DNA from: Chamaelirium japonicum
Lineage: Eukaryota > Streptophyta > Magnoliopsida > Liliales > Melanthiaceae
Direction of reading: 5' to 3'
DNA: 64,000 nucleotides
Assembly: GCA_947650365.1 (NCBI GenBank)
Contig: OX393550.1
Coordinates: forward strand, 67,015,744-67,079,743
Part shown: positions 36,706 to 48,315 of the stretch, piece by piece
Numbering within the stretch: position 1 is the stretch's first letter
Layout of the letters: each line of letters opens with the position of its first letter
Notes under the pieces: generated by a model
What the model was told of the DNA's origin: nothing
Databases searched by the model: none
Seen by the model: the letters and a program-made list of their open reading frames with translations, nothing else
Position numbers and translations under genes: made by a program

Positions 36706-37994
36706 TGAGTCATGTAGCGAAAGGACGAAGGCGCATGCACTAAGGAGCAATTTGGTCATTAAAAAATGATAATAGTCACTTGTGGGTTTTCCTCTAACTG
36801 CATCCTTTTCAGGATGGACTTGCGCAACACCATCTTGTTGGATGTCCTTCCCCTTAAAACGATCTCTTGTCAATGGACCTCTCACTAAGTCCCCCTTGTT
36901 TTTTTGGGAAAATAACACTTCGCCCCCATGTAGGTTCAACTAAGAGACAAACTAAAACTGTCTCCCCCTTCTCCTCATCATCCTCCAATGGCTCCTCTTC
37001 CTCCTCCACATGCACCTTCTGCTCCACCACCATCGACACCACGTCCTCTCCGCTACCGGACCCTCCTCCTCCTCCTCTGGGGGAGGTTATTGTAATAGGG
37101 TAAAGGGGTACTAAAGAATGTTTCAAAGCTTGACGTAGGCAAATTTAGTGAGTTGGCTGATGGCTGATTAACGGAAGTAAGATTTTGATTAATATGTCTA
37201 ACGTCAGGGGGCGTGTATTTTTAAAAACGTCAGGGGGGGGGGTCTGTGTAATAACCCCAAACCTCAAGGAAGATAAGTATTTTTTTGCTTTTTAAAATAA
37301 ACTCTACTCATTGAGTTGTGTGACGGTCTTCTCAGTTGTTTAAGGCAATGGATGACGATTCTAATATAAAATATGTTCAAGAAGAATCAAATACTAGGAA
37401 ACGTAAATTGACATCCAAAGTGTGGGATGATTTTGAAGAACTCCATTCAGCAAATGGTTCATTGTGGCTTGTTGCAAGCATTGTAAATGAAGATTTGTAG
37501 GGTCAAGTACTAGTGGAACTACTCGCTTAAAATCACATATCTAGATGTCCAAAAAATAAATAAATAAGGTTGTCGGTCAACAAATTCTCTATGTTTCAAA
37601 TAGATGTCCAAAAAAACTACCGATGAGTGCCTTCAAATCTTTAAGTTTGATCATAGAGGATTCGAATAGATCTTGCGAGGATGATTGCTAAACATGGTTA
37701 TGTATTTAATATTGTTGAACATGTGTTCTTTGAGATATTTGTCAGAAATATTCAACCCATTTTTAATCTTGTTTCAATAAATATAGTTAGGGCTGACATT
37801 TCAAAGGTGTGTAATGAAGAGAATGATAAGTTGTACAACTATCGTGATTCTCTTGATTGCAAGTTCAGCCTTACAACTGACGTTTGGACATCATAGAACC
37901 AAAATTTTGGATATTTGTGCTTAATTTGTCATCACATCAGTAGTCAATGGAAAATAAAGGGAAAAAAATATTTGCTTTACAACAGTTCCATCTC

Positions 37995-38440
37995 TCTTTT
38001 TTTTTTTTGATAAATCCTCACTTTTTTTCATGGAGGGGGGTTTGTCATGGACCCCTATGTGTTGATTAGAATGACAAACAGTTAGAGAAAATTAACAAAG
38101 AACCAAAAGAAAACAACTAAACTATCCACAAAGAGTCAAGACTTCATCTCGCCAAGCTTCCTGCAAAGCCATGGCCCAAAGTTTCACTAGATTGATAATC
38201 TTCAAGTTCACCACCTCCTGGGAGCCGTGCTAGCTTGTTCTCAAACACCCTGGAGTTCCGTTCGGTCCACAAATTCTAGCAAATTGCAGAGCAGAAGATA
38301 TCCCATGGTCTCATAAGATTAGTCTGCACTCTTTCCCTGCACCATGAACTCCAAAGACGAAGAAGGCTCGTTGGATGCGAAGAAATACCGAAGCGTACCT
38401 TGAAGTTCTCCCATATTTCCTGAGAGAAAGCGCACTTTAG
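37995..38440 (-). mobile_element. 5'-truncated L1-type LINE inserted in the hAT relic
   Basis: A 446-bp insertion flanked by a 12-bp target duplication CAGTTCCATCTC (37983-37994 and 38441-38452). It has a T run at its left end, which is the poly-A tail on the minus strand. The minus strand encodes the zf-RVT end of an L1 reverse transcriptase: LLKCAFSQEIWENFKVRFG, then MRPWDIFCSAIC. Only the 3' part is present. The hAT frame resumes on both sides. Confidence 0.9.
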
Positions 38441-38734
38441 CAGTTCCATCTCCTCATGATGCAGCAACACTTAGGAAAGTTATTCAAGAACTTATTTTGG
38501 GATGGAATATTGATGAGAAATTGTGCTCTTTGACTGTTGACAATGCTTCTACAAATGCAATGATGATTCGAGAGTTGAAAAGTTGCTTTGTGACCAAGGT
38601 TCGTTATCTCTTGGAGGGAACTTATTTCATGTGAGATGCACTACTCATATTCATAACATTGTTGTTCAAGAAGGGTTACAAGAACAAGATTCAAAAAAGT
38701 GTAAAATATGTTGTGTCCTCACTGGCAAGGGAAC

Positions 38735-38990
38735 TGTTAGATAGCCTCACGCCCCAAAACCCGGGTTAGAAGGAAAGGTCCACAGCGGGTATATTAAGCG
38801 GGTGATGGGTGCCTCCCTCACCGATGTGGAACTATTCGTCAACACTCCCCCTCATACGGAGCACGGGTGGCAAGGATCCTCCCACGCGGAGCACACGTGG
38901 CAAGGCACAATCAGTGGGGAGCACCGAAGCAGGAGCAGGAGACAGGCCAGCTCTGATACCATGTTGAACAGGAACAAAGGTTTAACATGC
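38735..38990 (-). mobile_element. TRIM-like or deleted Copia remnant
   Basis: A possible 110-bp LTR (38735-38844, TGTTAG...CAACA) is followed by ctccccctc, the complement of a purine tract. After about 110 bp of spacer comes gctctgatacca, the complement of a tRNA-Met primer site (38950-38961), next to a TG start. This is the minimal layout of a TRIM or of an internally deleted Copia. The second terminal repeat does not match the first well, so it is broken. It interrupts the hAT relic. Confidence 0.55.
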
Positions 38991-39299
38991 AATGAACCAA
39001 GTTAAATTATGTTGGTCTTGAATGCACAACAATATATGGAACTCTACTTTTCTAACGTTTGTCAATGCCTTAGATGTGAAAGAAACCTTTTGTTGCTTGG
39101 AGCAAATAGATCAAGACTATAAGATAAATCCATCTAACCAGGAGTGGGAAATAGGAAAAGTAATTTGTGATGGTTTGAAAATCTTTTATGAGGTCACAAG
39201 TAAAATCTCAGGTACTCAATATCCATTTGCCAATATTTACTTCATAGATATTTATGATGTTTACATTCAGTATGCATTATGTAACGGTTCTTCGAATTA

Positions 39300-40003
39300 T
39301 TCTCTATCTTCGAGCTACCATGTCGTGTTGTTTTCCTTTACCTCCTCAATTAAACTATAACCATATTCTAATGTTGACTGAGATTATGAAATCACAGTTC
39401 AATAGTTGTGCTATCTAAATCGTCAGCCGATATTTTACGAGTGAACGAAGTATATAGAGATTGACTATTACTTGGTTCGCCATCATTTTGCTGCTCAGAT
39501 TATCTCCCTTCCACATCTCTTCTGACATGCAGCTTGCCCACTTCTATGTGAAGTCCCACACCACTCAATTTTTTTCCTCCTTTGAAAAAAAAAAAAAAAC
39601 CCACCAACCCATCAACAAGGCTGTTAAAGACTCACATACTCTAAATTCTAGGGGTAACTCGGAGAACATCTCTGAACTTCTACAATGTAACTTATGCACA
39701 CACGAAGAATACTACTCATAAATAAAAGAAACACCAACACACCCTTAATCGAGATTATAATCTCCTACACTCGATCATTACATTGTGTGAGACTGAACTC
39801 ATGATAACGAAGGATGGAACAACAAAAGATTTTCATGTATTCTACACCAAGAGCGCTTGGACCAATTACTAATAAGAGCAAAAGTCATCAAAACACGAAA
39901 AAAAAAAAACATAATCACTCCAACAAATAAGTCTGATACAGGATGAGCACACTTGATTACAAGCACCCGTGAACAATATCCGTATCGTGTTACGATCAAA
40001 TGC
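39300..40003. other. Intergenic DNA and SnRK2 3' flank
   Basis: Nothing coding is seen. The 300-400 bases next to 40004 probably hold the 3' UTR of the minus-strand kinase gene. Confidence 0.4.
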
Positions 40004-42353
40004 TCAGAGTGCACATACAAAATCTCCACTTGTTTCAATGTCATCAAGGTCCAAATCTTCATCCATGTCATCAAGGTCTGCACTGCCCCCAACAAATTGC
40101 TTTAGTTTTGGAGCCTCAGCAGGTGCCCTCGCCTCCTGTATTATCAACATGATATCGTCGATGCTCTGAGATGAAGCATTTGTGTCCGCATTCTGTAAGC
40201 TTTCCTGATACCCATCAGTTAGCTCTATCGGTAGGTTCTTTAGAAACCAAGGGTGATTCCTTATCGCGGGGATGGCTATCCTCTGCAACAATCGATGAAA
40301 TTAGTAAAGCCGAGTAATGCCACATTCCGTAGGAGTGAGATATGCTATGATGTATCATAGCAACATGTTGCAGTTCATCAATAAGTGAAGGTGATGCATA
40401 AATGGTTCATCAATAGGCATCTGTAACCATAGGGAACAAACAATGAAGGCCATGTTCCATTATGGATGAAATCAAATTGTGGATTGTAGTTCTTTAGCTT
40501 TAAATCTAAAATAAAACTTCGGGGAAATCCAGAGAAGGATGATGTAATCTTAGGGAAGAAAAAATAGCAAATATAAAAATATGCAATAAATATATTTTTT
40601 GGGTTTTATGAAACTTCCAATAACACTCAGAGCATCATCACACCACCATCCAAGTCTTATTCATTATGATGGGGTTGGCTGTAGAAAAGATTGATAAGAA
40701 TTTCCAACAGGCCGTCAACCTTGCACCAACCCTTTAAGATTGGTGTCATAAATCTGACAAGGGAACTTGGTGAGGGACATGCCAACAAACCTAAAGTGGA
40801 AGTTAGTAGGTAGGATGGCCTATCTTGTTGTCATGCAATCAAAGAGCAAATAGACTTCATTTAACATGAGGGGTCGATTTTTTGCAAGATACTTTGGGCC
40901 TAAATTTCCCTCTTCAGATTAACTAAGGGTAAAATCATTCCAATAAAACCATCGTATGAAAGTAAAAGTCGAACCACAAATATACCTGATATATTCCCCA
41001 TAAATAGAATTCATTTAAGGGGTTGATTTGCACATGTAATCTAGTTTTCAAGGGTCGATGTGTAAATATGAAGTTGCCAGGGATTACCATGCAATTAGAC
41101 TAGTTTCTAGAAGCCAATATGCAAAAATCCCTTTTGTTAAAAATAACTTTTCAATAAAAAACATGCAAAATCAGATTTTTTTTTCTTTTTCCTCATGATT
41201 TTGCAGTGCATCCACCTGCAACTTGAGTATCATTTGTTAGGTGCAAGTCATAGACTCAAGCTTTTGATTGCATGGTTAAACACTTAAACATGTTAAGCTG
41301 ATTTATTAGAACAAGGAGATGGGAGTGCTCTAAAAACATATCCTTCCTCGAAGCATATTACCTGTTCAGGATTGGCTACAAAGATCCGGGATAAAAGAAG
41401 TCTGCATTCCGTCGATACTCGTACATAGTCTGGAATAGAGTACTGGACACTAAGTATCCGCTGCCAAAATAAAGTTTGTTCATATTAAAAAGCCTATCAA
41501 TTGACTAGAACAGGAATTATCATTTGTTTTATGTTAAGCCGATACAATATGCTCACCCTAATTGTCTTTCTGAAGTTTCTTGGATCGTCTGGGTCCTCAA
41601 AGGGATAAGCTCCAACCAGCATCACATATAGCGTTACCCCACACGACCAAACATCTGCAATCTGCAGTTACATGAAGCAGACGGGTTATACTGACATATC
41701 TAGCTCTTGAGAGAAAAATAAGCAAGAAATGAAATCACCTTTCCATCATATTCCTTTCTAGATAAAACTTCCGGGGCAATGTAAGCTGGTGTGCCCACGG
41801 TGGATTTTGGTTGAGAATGCAACACCGAAGACTGCAAGACCGGGTTAAAAAACATTTAATTTTTGTGCTTGTGATGAGTAAAAAAATTCAGCTTGTAGCA
41901 ATAATTAATCACCTTGGAATAACCAAAATCACAAATCTTAAGGCGGGGTGCAACGCTACCATCCAAGAGAGTGTTTTCTAGCTTAAGATCCCTATGACAT
42001 ATTTGCTGCAAAGAAACGAATAAAGATTCTATCACTTTGACGGATTGGTGGAAAATGTAGATGAATTAGGGCAGATCATGGACATCAAGACACACCATGG
42101 AATGGCAATAGCTGACTCCTGATATCAGTTGTTGAAAGAAAAACCTTGCCTGCTCCAAATGTCAAGACACAACCAACGACATAAACGAGAAACAGAAATG
42201 CAGTTAAATACCACAGAAGCAACAATGAATAGAATATTTTTTTTTTTCTACCTCATCCTCACTGAATCTCCCTGCATTGCATATACTCTTGAAGAGCTCC
42301 CCACCAGCAGCATACTCCATGACTATGGCTAGATGTGTAGGTGTCAGCAAGAC
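40004..42353 (-). CDS. SnRK2 protein kinase, subclass II-like (exons 3-9)
   Basis: Seven exons on the minus strand (5' to 3'): 42353-42252, 42149-42096, 42005-41913, 41831-41739, 41661-41557, 41460-41362 and 40282-40004 (TGA). They encode 274 residues in a continuous frame with GT-AG introns. Visible are the hinge [10 protein letters not shown], catalytic loop [17 protein letters not shown], activation segment [34 protein letters not shown], the SnRK2 box-like [13 protein letters not shown] and an Asp-rich tail ending [13 protein letters not shown]. The tail type points to SnRK2.7/2.8. SnRK2s act in osmotic-stress and abscisic-acid signalling in cytosol and nucleus. The first two exons (glycine loop and the ATP-binding Lys, about 65 residues) are not found up to 64000. 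They lie beyond the window across a huge intron, or are lost. Confidence 0.93.
40636..40705 (-). mobile_element. Short RTE-type LINE tail
   Basis: The stretch catccaagtcttattcatta followed by tgatggggttggctg resembles the conserved 3' end of plant RTE LINEs, on the minus strand. Only about 70 bp remain, in the last SnRK2 intron. Confidence 0.45.
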
Positions 42354-42387
42354 CTGAAGTAGTAACCCTTAGTTTCGTTTATTTTCC

Positions 42388-42540
42388 TCTCCCAAATAAT
42401 CCATCATCGTCACTTTAAGGTGGGTTAAGGCGGGTATCACTACCCGTTACCTACTTGACGAATACGGGATTCGTTCCCTTCCCAGAACCCTGGTTCAATT
42501 ACCGAGACACTTCACCAGTTAAGCTAACCGGCACCCTCAG
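42388..42540 (-). mobile_element. tRNA-derived SINE-like insertion next to a splice acceptor
   Basis: Minus-strand head ggtgccggttagcttaactg carries an A-box-like TAGCTTAACTGG. About 50 bp on is a B-box-like GGAACGAATCCC. The insert is flanked by an imperfect direct repeat of about 25 bp, agtagtaacycttagttt-ttatttt (from 42358 and from 42542), as expected for LINE-mobilised SINEs. The repeat nearer the exon contains the acceptor of SnRK2 exon 3. Confidence 0.55.
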
Positions 42541-42614
42541 TAGTAGTAACTCTTAGTTTATTTTATAAAATAAATTAAATAAGAATATGCTATTCTAGTA
42601 AAACAAAGTACAGC

Positions 42615-42885
42615 TAATTATGCTCATAAGTTACCACTTCACCCAAAAGCTTAAGCTATTAGGGAAAGACAAACAATGCACATATCAAGCTAACACCCCC
42701 CTCAAGTGAGGCCCTCTCCTACACGTGAGCATTTAAACTAATGGGGGAATAAACAAATGGAGGCAACAAGACTTGAACCCAAGGCCTCATAGAAACCAGA
42801 GCTGTGATAGCATGATAAGTTACCATTTCACCCAGAAGCTTAAGCTGTTAGGGAATGGACTACCAATGCATATCAACCTAACCTA
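42615..42885. repeat. Direct repeat pair (ataagttaccaytt...cttaagct)
   Basis: A segment of about 70 bp (ataagttaccacttcaccca, then aagcttaagctattaggg) recurs at 42818-42885 with a few changes. The 120 bp between them contains cacccccctcaagtgaggcc, which looks like a complement of a purine tract. These may be the remains of a small LTR element; unproven. Confidence 0.5.
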
Positions 42886-43319
42886 CGCAATTAAATCATC
42901 ATCATGATTATCACAATAAATTGATTACTAGACCAAAAGTCGATCAGAAAGAAGATATCAGCAGGCAGAATGCTTACGTAGTCGGATACGTTATTGTTAT
43001 ATTGGTAATATAGATTGCCTATTTACACTTACAGTACACATAACTGCTTTTCTCCTGGAGAATAAAAACGGCTTTTGGTTAAGCTTCGTGCTTGCCCTTA
43101 TCTTTCTCTGAAAACTAAAGATAACTTTAATGGTAAATTGAAGGTTTCGTAATGTTAGGAACATCACCATTTATGAGGATCGAGCATATCTGTCAAGGGG
43201 TTAAGGACTTTAGTTATTTATGCAAATTGTTTTAAATTTTCAATCTAATGCTTATTGGATAGATGGAAGGAGGCTTAACATGCACTTATGCATAAGCACA
43301 ATCGTAAAGAGGATTTGCA

Positions 43320-43700
43320 GTTAAAAGAGAATAGATGGAAGCATACTTAATGTTACCATGGGAGAAGAATTCACAAAGGGCATACCATGGGGGGAGAGCC
43401 TCAAGGGCAATGTAAAAAGCGAACTAGGGCACCATGGCCAACAATAGATACGACCTATAAGGGTGTGGTCAAGTACAGGTGAGCTACCACGCAAATGTAA
43501 AAACACAATGCAAAGAGACCTACATCTAACACCACCCTTAAACTCAAGGTGGGTAACACAAACAGAGTTTGCAAGGAAGAAAGAGCAAAGTCTCAGGTCG
43601 ACCTGGGAACTCGGCTGACCTGGTGCCAACCAGGGTACATCAGACCTGCAAGTAGGACGACCTGAATTGGATCACCACACTGATATGTCGAATACACACC
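43320..43700 (-). mobile_element. Copia LTR-edge fragment
   Basis: The sequence ctaacaccacccttaaactc aaggtggg at about 43527-43555 matches the layout of LTR end, purine-tract complement and start of the 3' non-coding part seen in the Copia element at 7111-7135. Only one edge is recognised; an old, broken fossil. Confidence 0.4.
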
Positions 43701-43861
43701 CTTGCCTGGAGAAATACGGAACGGAAGATTCACGACAAAATAGTAGGAACAATGAGAGCCAACGTAGCAACCTAGCTAAGTGTGAAGTGTGAACAATAAC
43801 TGGCAGCCCAAGTCTGAGTAGGAAGCACAACCACAAAAGAATCATAAGCATAAAAAATCAT

Positions 43862-45350
43862 CCCCCCAATCGGCCATCATGCTATCTCAGCCATTGAATG
43901 GGTGATGCATCGTCCCAATTGGTCATCAAGCCATCCTTGTCATCAAATGTGTGGTACGTTGCTCCGATCGACCATCAGACCATCTTAGTCGTCGGATGTG
44001 TGATACATTGTCTCCATCGACCATCTAGCCATCCCAGTCATCCGATGTGCGATACGTCGCCCCGATCGACCATCATGACAACTTAACCATCGAATGGGTG
44101 ATACGTCGTCTCGATGGACCATCAGGCCATCCCAGCAGTCGGATGTGCGATATGTCCCCCCCCCCCCAATCGGCCCAGGTCATCTCTATTCTCTACTGTC
44201 TGATGCGAGATACGTCGCCCCAATCGGTCATCAGGCCCTCCCATTGTCGGATATGTTATATGTCTCCCCAATCGGTTATCAGTCCATCTCAGTTGCCAGA
44301 TGTGCGATATATCGCCCCGATCGGCCATCAGGCCCTCTCAGTCATTGGATGTGTGATACGTCACCCCGATAGACCATCTGGCCATTCCAGCCATCGGATG
44401 CATGGTACGACGGCCTGATCGGCCATTAAGCCATCTCAGCCATCGGATGTGCGAACCGTTGCCATGATCGACAATCAAGCCATCTCAGCCATCAGATGTG
44501 CGATACGTCGCTAGGATAGACCATCAAGCCATCCTAGCCATCACATGAGTGATACATCACATCGATCGACCATCATGCCATCTCAATCATCGGATGGGCA
44601 ATACGTCGTCCCGATTGGTCATCAACCCATCCCAGTCATTGGATGTGCGATATATTACCCCGATCAACCATCTGGCCATCTCAGCCGTCGACTGTGTGAT
44701 ACGTCGCCCCGATCAGCTATCTGGCCATCCTAGTCATTGGTTGTGCGTTATGTCACCTTCGATCAACCATCAAGTCATCTCAACTGTCAGATGGGCGATG
44801 CGTTATCCCAATAGGCTATTAGGTCATCCCATCATCGAATATGCTATAATTCGCCCTGATCGGTTATCAGGCCATCTATACCGTCGGATGCGAGATACGT
44901 CGCCCCTATCGGCCATCGGGACCTCCTAGTCGTTGGATATATTATACGTCTCCCCGATCAGTCATCAGGCCATCTTAGCCATCCGATGTACGATACATCG
45001 CCCTAATCAGTCATCAGACCCTCTCAGCCGTCAAATGTGCAATATGTCGCCCTGATCGGCCATCAGGCTATTTCAGCCGTCGAATGCGTGATATGACACC
45101 TTAATTGGCCATAAGGCCATCTCAGCCATTGGATATGTGATATGTTGCCTTGATCGACAATCAAGACATCTCAGCCATCGGATGTGCGATACGTCGCCAC
45201 GATCGGCCAACAGGCCACCCTGGTCATCGTATATGCAATACATCGCCCCGATTGACCATCAATCCATCCTAGTCGTCGGATGTGCAATACGCCCTAATCG
45301 GCCATCAGACACTCTCAGCCGTTAGATGTGCATTGAGTCACCCCGGCCAT
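43862..45350. repeat. Minisatellite array, 49-bp unit, about 30 copies
   Basis: About 1.5 kb of head-to-tail units of 49 bp. Each runs roughly cgatcggccatcaggccatc, then tcagccgtcggatgtgcgat, then acgtcgccc. Successive starts I measured (43872, 43921, 43970) are exactly 49 apart. Copies differ at several positions, mostly C/T and G/A changes. Because 49 is not a multiple of three, all three frames run through the array and create long artificial open frames. The array sits upstream of SnRK2 exon 3. Confidence 0.93.
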
Positions 45351-45452
45351 TCCAACCCATCATCGAGCATGCGTCTAGAGAAGTGGACCATCTTAATCAG
45401 ATGTTGACACCTTCATCTGATCGGATGCTCTTTTATGCAATACGGCTTAGGG

Positions 45453-45462
45453 CTATAAATAC
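45453..45462 (+). promoter_or_regulatory. TATA-like box after the 49-bp array
   Basis: The motif ctataaatac lies about 100 bp beyond the last satellite unit, in an LTR-like context. It could be the core promoter of a degenerate LTR. No transcript start can be shown. Confidence 0.3.
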
Positions 45463-46119
45463 AACATACGAGAGAAATGAAATGGATGCTTTCCCTTTGT
45501 AGCCGTCACCCATAAAATGCCCCCCCCCCTCCCCAACACACACACACACATACACGAGAATAAGAGGGAGGCTCTTCTCCCCTTTTGTGCGACAGCAAAC
45601 GGAAGAGAAGGGGGCTAAGGCTTGGCCCCCTCCCATTCCCCCACCAGATAGGAGAGGGGGGGGGAGGGGCCCCAACCCTATACCAAATCCAATCAGCGAC
45701 AACAAAATGGGGGCTCGATCCAGCCCCCTTCATCCTTCTTGTGTTATGCGGGGTTTCATCATGTTTGTCTTAATCTGCAAGTCAAACCATTAAGTGAGAA
45801 ATTACATGTATGCCCTTTTACTATTGAGCCAGTAGTTCAAGATCATCAGCAGGTTCAACAGTCGATCTCACAACCTTAGTTGTTCGCCTAAGAGTCGTGC
45901 GTGTGTGGGTTTGCGTGGGTATTTATCGTTTCTCAATTGCATCGTTTTGCGTGTGTTTGCATCGTCTATATGATTCATGTTTTTTGAGGATTTCGACGTG
46001 TATTTAAATATTTTCCAATTCTAGAATATCGTGCTTTAAAATAAAAATATTTTTCATTCTCGAAAATCAGAATTGATTTCATCGTAGTCCAAGTCGAGAT
46101 TATCCGACACTTAGAAAAA

Positions 46120-46500
46120 TTTCTTAGTGTTGGAGGTCAACACTAGGCGTCCGAACAGCTGTAAGTGTTTTAGGTCCAAACAACTGTTCAGACTCTTCAT
46201 CTAACGGTCGAAAGGGTCTATACCTGTCAGAACCATTAGGGACCATTTCACACAATGGGTCCGAACAACTGTTCGAACATCCTTAGGTGTGTCAAGGGAT
46301 GTTGAGTTTAGTGTCATAACAGTTATTCAAACCATATCTCATTCTCGTTCGAACAACTGTTCGAACGGCCTATACAAAATGGGTTTTGTATAAATACCCC
46401 CTACCATGATTGGTTTTGTGTGGAAAAATTCGAGGAGAAAATTGATTTGGGGTGGAGAGGCTTTTGAATTTTCATCTCCGTTTCTTCCTTCCCATGAGCC
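46120..46500 (+). promoter_or_regulatory. Palindrome-rich, promoter-like DNA (possible old LTR)
   Basis: Several copies of the near-palindrome GTTCGAACAACTGTTCGAAC and shorter forms (ccgaacaactgttc) lie between 46150 and 46370. A TATA-like gtataaatacccc follows at about 46388. Repeats upstream of a TATA box are common in LTR U3 regions. No partner repeat is visible, so the assignment stays open. Confidence 0.4.
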
Positions 46501-46874
46501 TACACGTAAGCTAAGATCCTTATTGCTTGAGCGTATTTTTCCACCATGAGTATGTTAGCTAATTAGCTAGATTTGTTTATTTCTCAATTTGGAAAATAGT
46601 TAAGATTTATCGCTTTAGTCGATTTGATAGGTTTTCCTCTTTCTTATCCTTGCAATCTCATGTGTTGGGTTCTTCCGTGCGAAACAGAAGAGGGTCAGGT
46701 CTTGCTCGTGTGACACGACAAGAAGAACCCTAATTCGTCTTAGTAGGGAGTCAGGGTTTACAGACTGTGGGCATCGAAATTAGCCCACGGGTCGAACCCG
46801 ATTTTTACACAAAAAAAATAGGCCCGCACCCGACGGCCTTTGGGTCAAACCCGATTTTTTTACAAAAAAATGGG

Positions 46875-47165
46875 CCCGCACACAACGGCCCGCATGCGAA
46901 ACATGGGCCCGCACACAACGGCTCGCATGCGAAACTTGGGCCCGCACACAACGGCCCGCATGCGAAACTTGGGCCCGCACACAACGGCCCGCATGCGAAA
47001 CTTGGGCCCGCACACAACGGCCCGCATGCGAAACTCGGCCCGCACACAACGGCCCGCATGCGAAACTCGGCCCGCACACAACGGCCCGCATGCGAAACTC
47101 GGCCCGCACACAACGGCCCGCATGCAAAACTCGGCCCGCACACAACGGCCCGCGTGCGAACTAGG
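46875..47165. repeat. Nine 32-bp tandem units in the 5' LTR
   Basis: The unit is cggcccgcacacaacggccc gcatgcgaaact. The first half starts gggcccg and the later half cggcccg. The 3' LTR has only eight units (61925-62178), so copy number has changed since insertion. Confidence 0.93.
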
Positions 47166-47693
47166 CCCACGTGCGAACTCAATTCGCGCGCCATGGCCCG
47201 ACCCAAAACAAACAGGTTCCACCGGACCCGCAACTCGGACACAAAGAGGGGGGCCCACCGGCCCCCCCTTCTAGAAAACCGTGCCCCCTCTTTGTGGAGA
47301 GGTGGGGGCGGCCCTAAAAGAAAAAGAAAAGAAAAAGAAAAGAAAAAGAAAAAGAAAAAGAAAAGAAAAAGAAAAGAAAGGAAAAGGAAATCAAAACCGC
47401 CTCGATGCGGGGGGAGGTGGCGTGGACGTCTACGTAGCCGTAGATCCGCGACGATCCCTCGATCCAACGGACAAGATGACGTTGCGTCGCCATCCGATCC
47501 AAAAGTGCAACAAGAATAACAACTCGATCTTTAAAGATCGAGTCACATCTAGCCCATAACCACTCCAACTAAAAAGGAGGAAATCGGGGTTTGTTTCCCC
47601 AAATAAGGGAACAATATCTCGATGGTTGTGAGGGGAGATATTGGAGGAAACAAAAAGATTTCAGCAATATCTCCCCCAACCGCCCCCCTTTGC

Positions 47694-47703
47694 CTATAAA
47701 TAG
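47694..47703 (+). promoter_or_regulatory. TATA box of the Tat LTR
   Basis: CTATAAATAG follows a C-rich stretch in the LTR and is repeated identically in the 3' LTR at 62706-62715. It lies about 930 bp after the LTR start and is the likely U3 core promoter for the genomic RNA. Confidence 0.7.
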
Positions 47704-48083
47704 AAGGGGTCGGGGAAGGCATCAAGGGTCCGAAAGCCGAAGACGAAAGAGCTTCGCAAGAGAAGCTCCAACGCTCGAAGACCGAAGGCTTCACGAGGCA
47801 CGGCAAGCATATCCTACGGGAGTCCTTGGCCCTTCAAGTCCTCATCAACGTGAAGACCTTGCACTCGGAGATCAAAGCTTCGACTCCTCGCACGAAGAAG
47901 AAAGCGTGGAGAAGAAGACCCGGAGCCGTCATCACCCGATTGCTCCAACGATCTTCATCAGCTCCGAAGAAGCCATAAGCAAAGGCCGGAGAAGAAGATC
48001 GAAGCCGACAACACTCGTCGTCTTCAATCAAGGCATCGACTCCTCGCACGAAGAAGAAAGCCGGGAGAAGAAGGCCTGAAGCC

Positions 48084-48315
48084 GGTGCTACCCCTGCCGC
48101 CTTCGTCAACCAAAAGCCGACGCTACAACCGTCGTGCTAAAGCCGGTGCCACACCCGCCGTCTTCATCAACAAAAGCCGACGCTACAACCGTCGCACGAA
48201 GATCGGTGCTACACCCGCCGTCTTCATCAACGAAAGTCGACGCCACAACCGTCGCACAAGCATCGGTGCTACCCCCCGCCGAAAAGCCAAAACCGACGCC
48301 ACAACCGTCGAGGAA
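48084..48315. repeat. 59-bp tandem repeat in the 5' LTR
   Basis: Three to four copies of a 59-bp unit built on aaagccgacgctacaaccgt cg and cacccgccgtcttcatcaac. The same array occurs in the 3' LTR at 63096-63327. Confidence 0.85.

Larger units (their letters stand above)
37349..39290 (+). pseudogene. hAT transposase relic (BED finger, Ac/RICESLEEPER type)
   Basis: Pieces in order. The N-terminal part is MDDDSNIKYVQEESNTRKRK leading into KVWDDFEELHSANGS, a BED-finger lead-in in which the frame stops after VNEDL. A middle part (about 37681-37896) ends KLYNYRDSLDCKFSLTTDVWTS and stops. Next come KVIQELILGWNIDEKLCSLTVDNAST (about 38470-38640), then WNSTFLTFVNALDVKETF to FYEVTSKISGTQYPFANIYF (39039-39250). 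The C-terminal dimerisation part was not found. There are several stops and frame changes, a LINE insertion at 37995 and a TRIM-like insertion at 38735, so it is dead. Confidence 0.85.

Noticed and set aside
42400-42545. A functional tRNA gene
   Set aside because: A- and B-box-like motifs are present but the cloverleaf does not close and long direct repeats flank the segment; SINE-like insertion fits better.
43898-45325. Open frames with repeating peptide units over the 49-bp array
   Set aside because: The unit length is not a multiple of three and all phases are open; a minisatellite explains them.
43862-45350. CRISPR-like look of regular 49-bp repeats
   Set aside because: Units are contiguous without unique spacers, and this is a plant nuclear sequence.
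46767-47519. Long open frames on both strands in the Tat LTR (also 61817-62531)
   Set aside because: They are translations of the 32-bp tandem units and the AAAAG tract; open in several frames at once, with no start context or domain.
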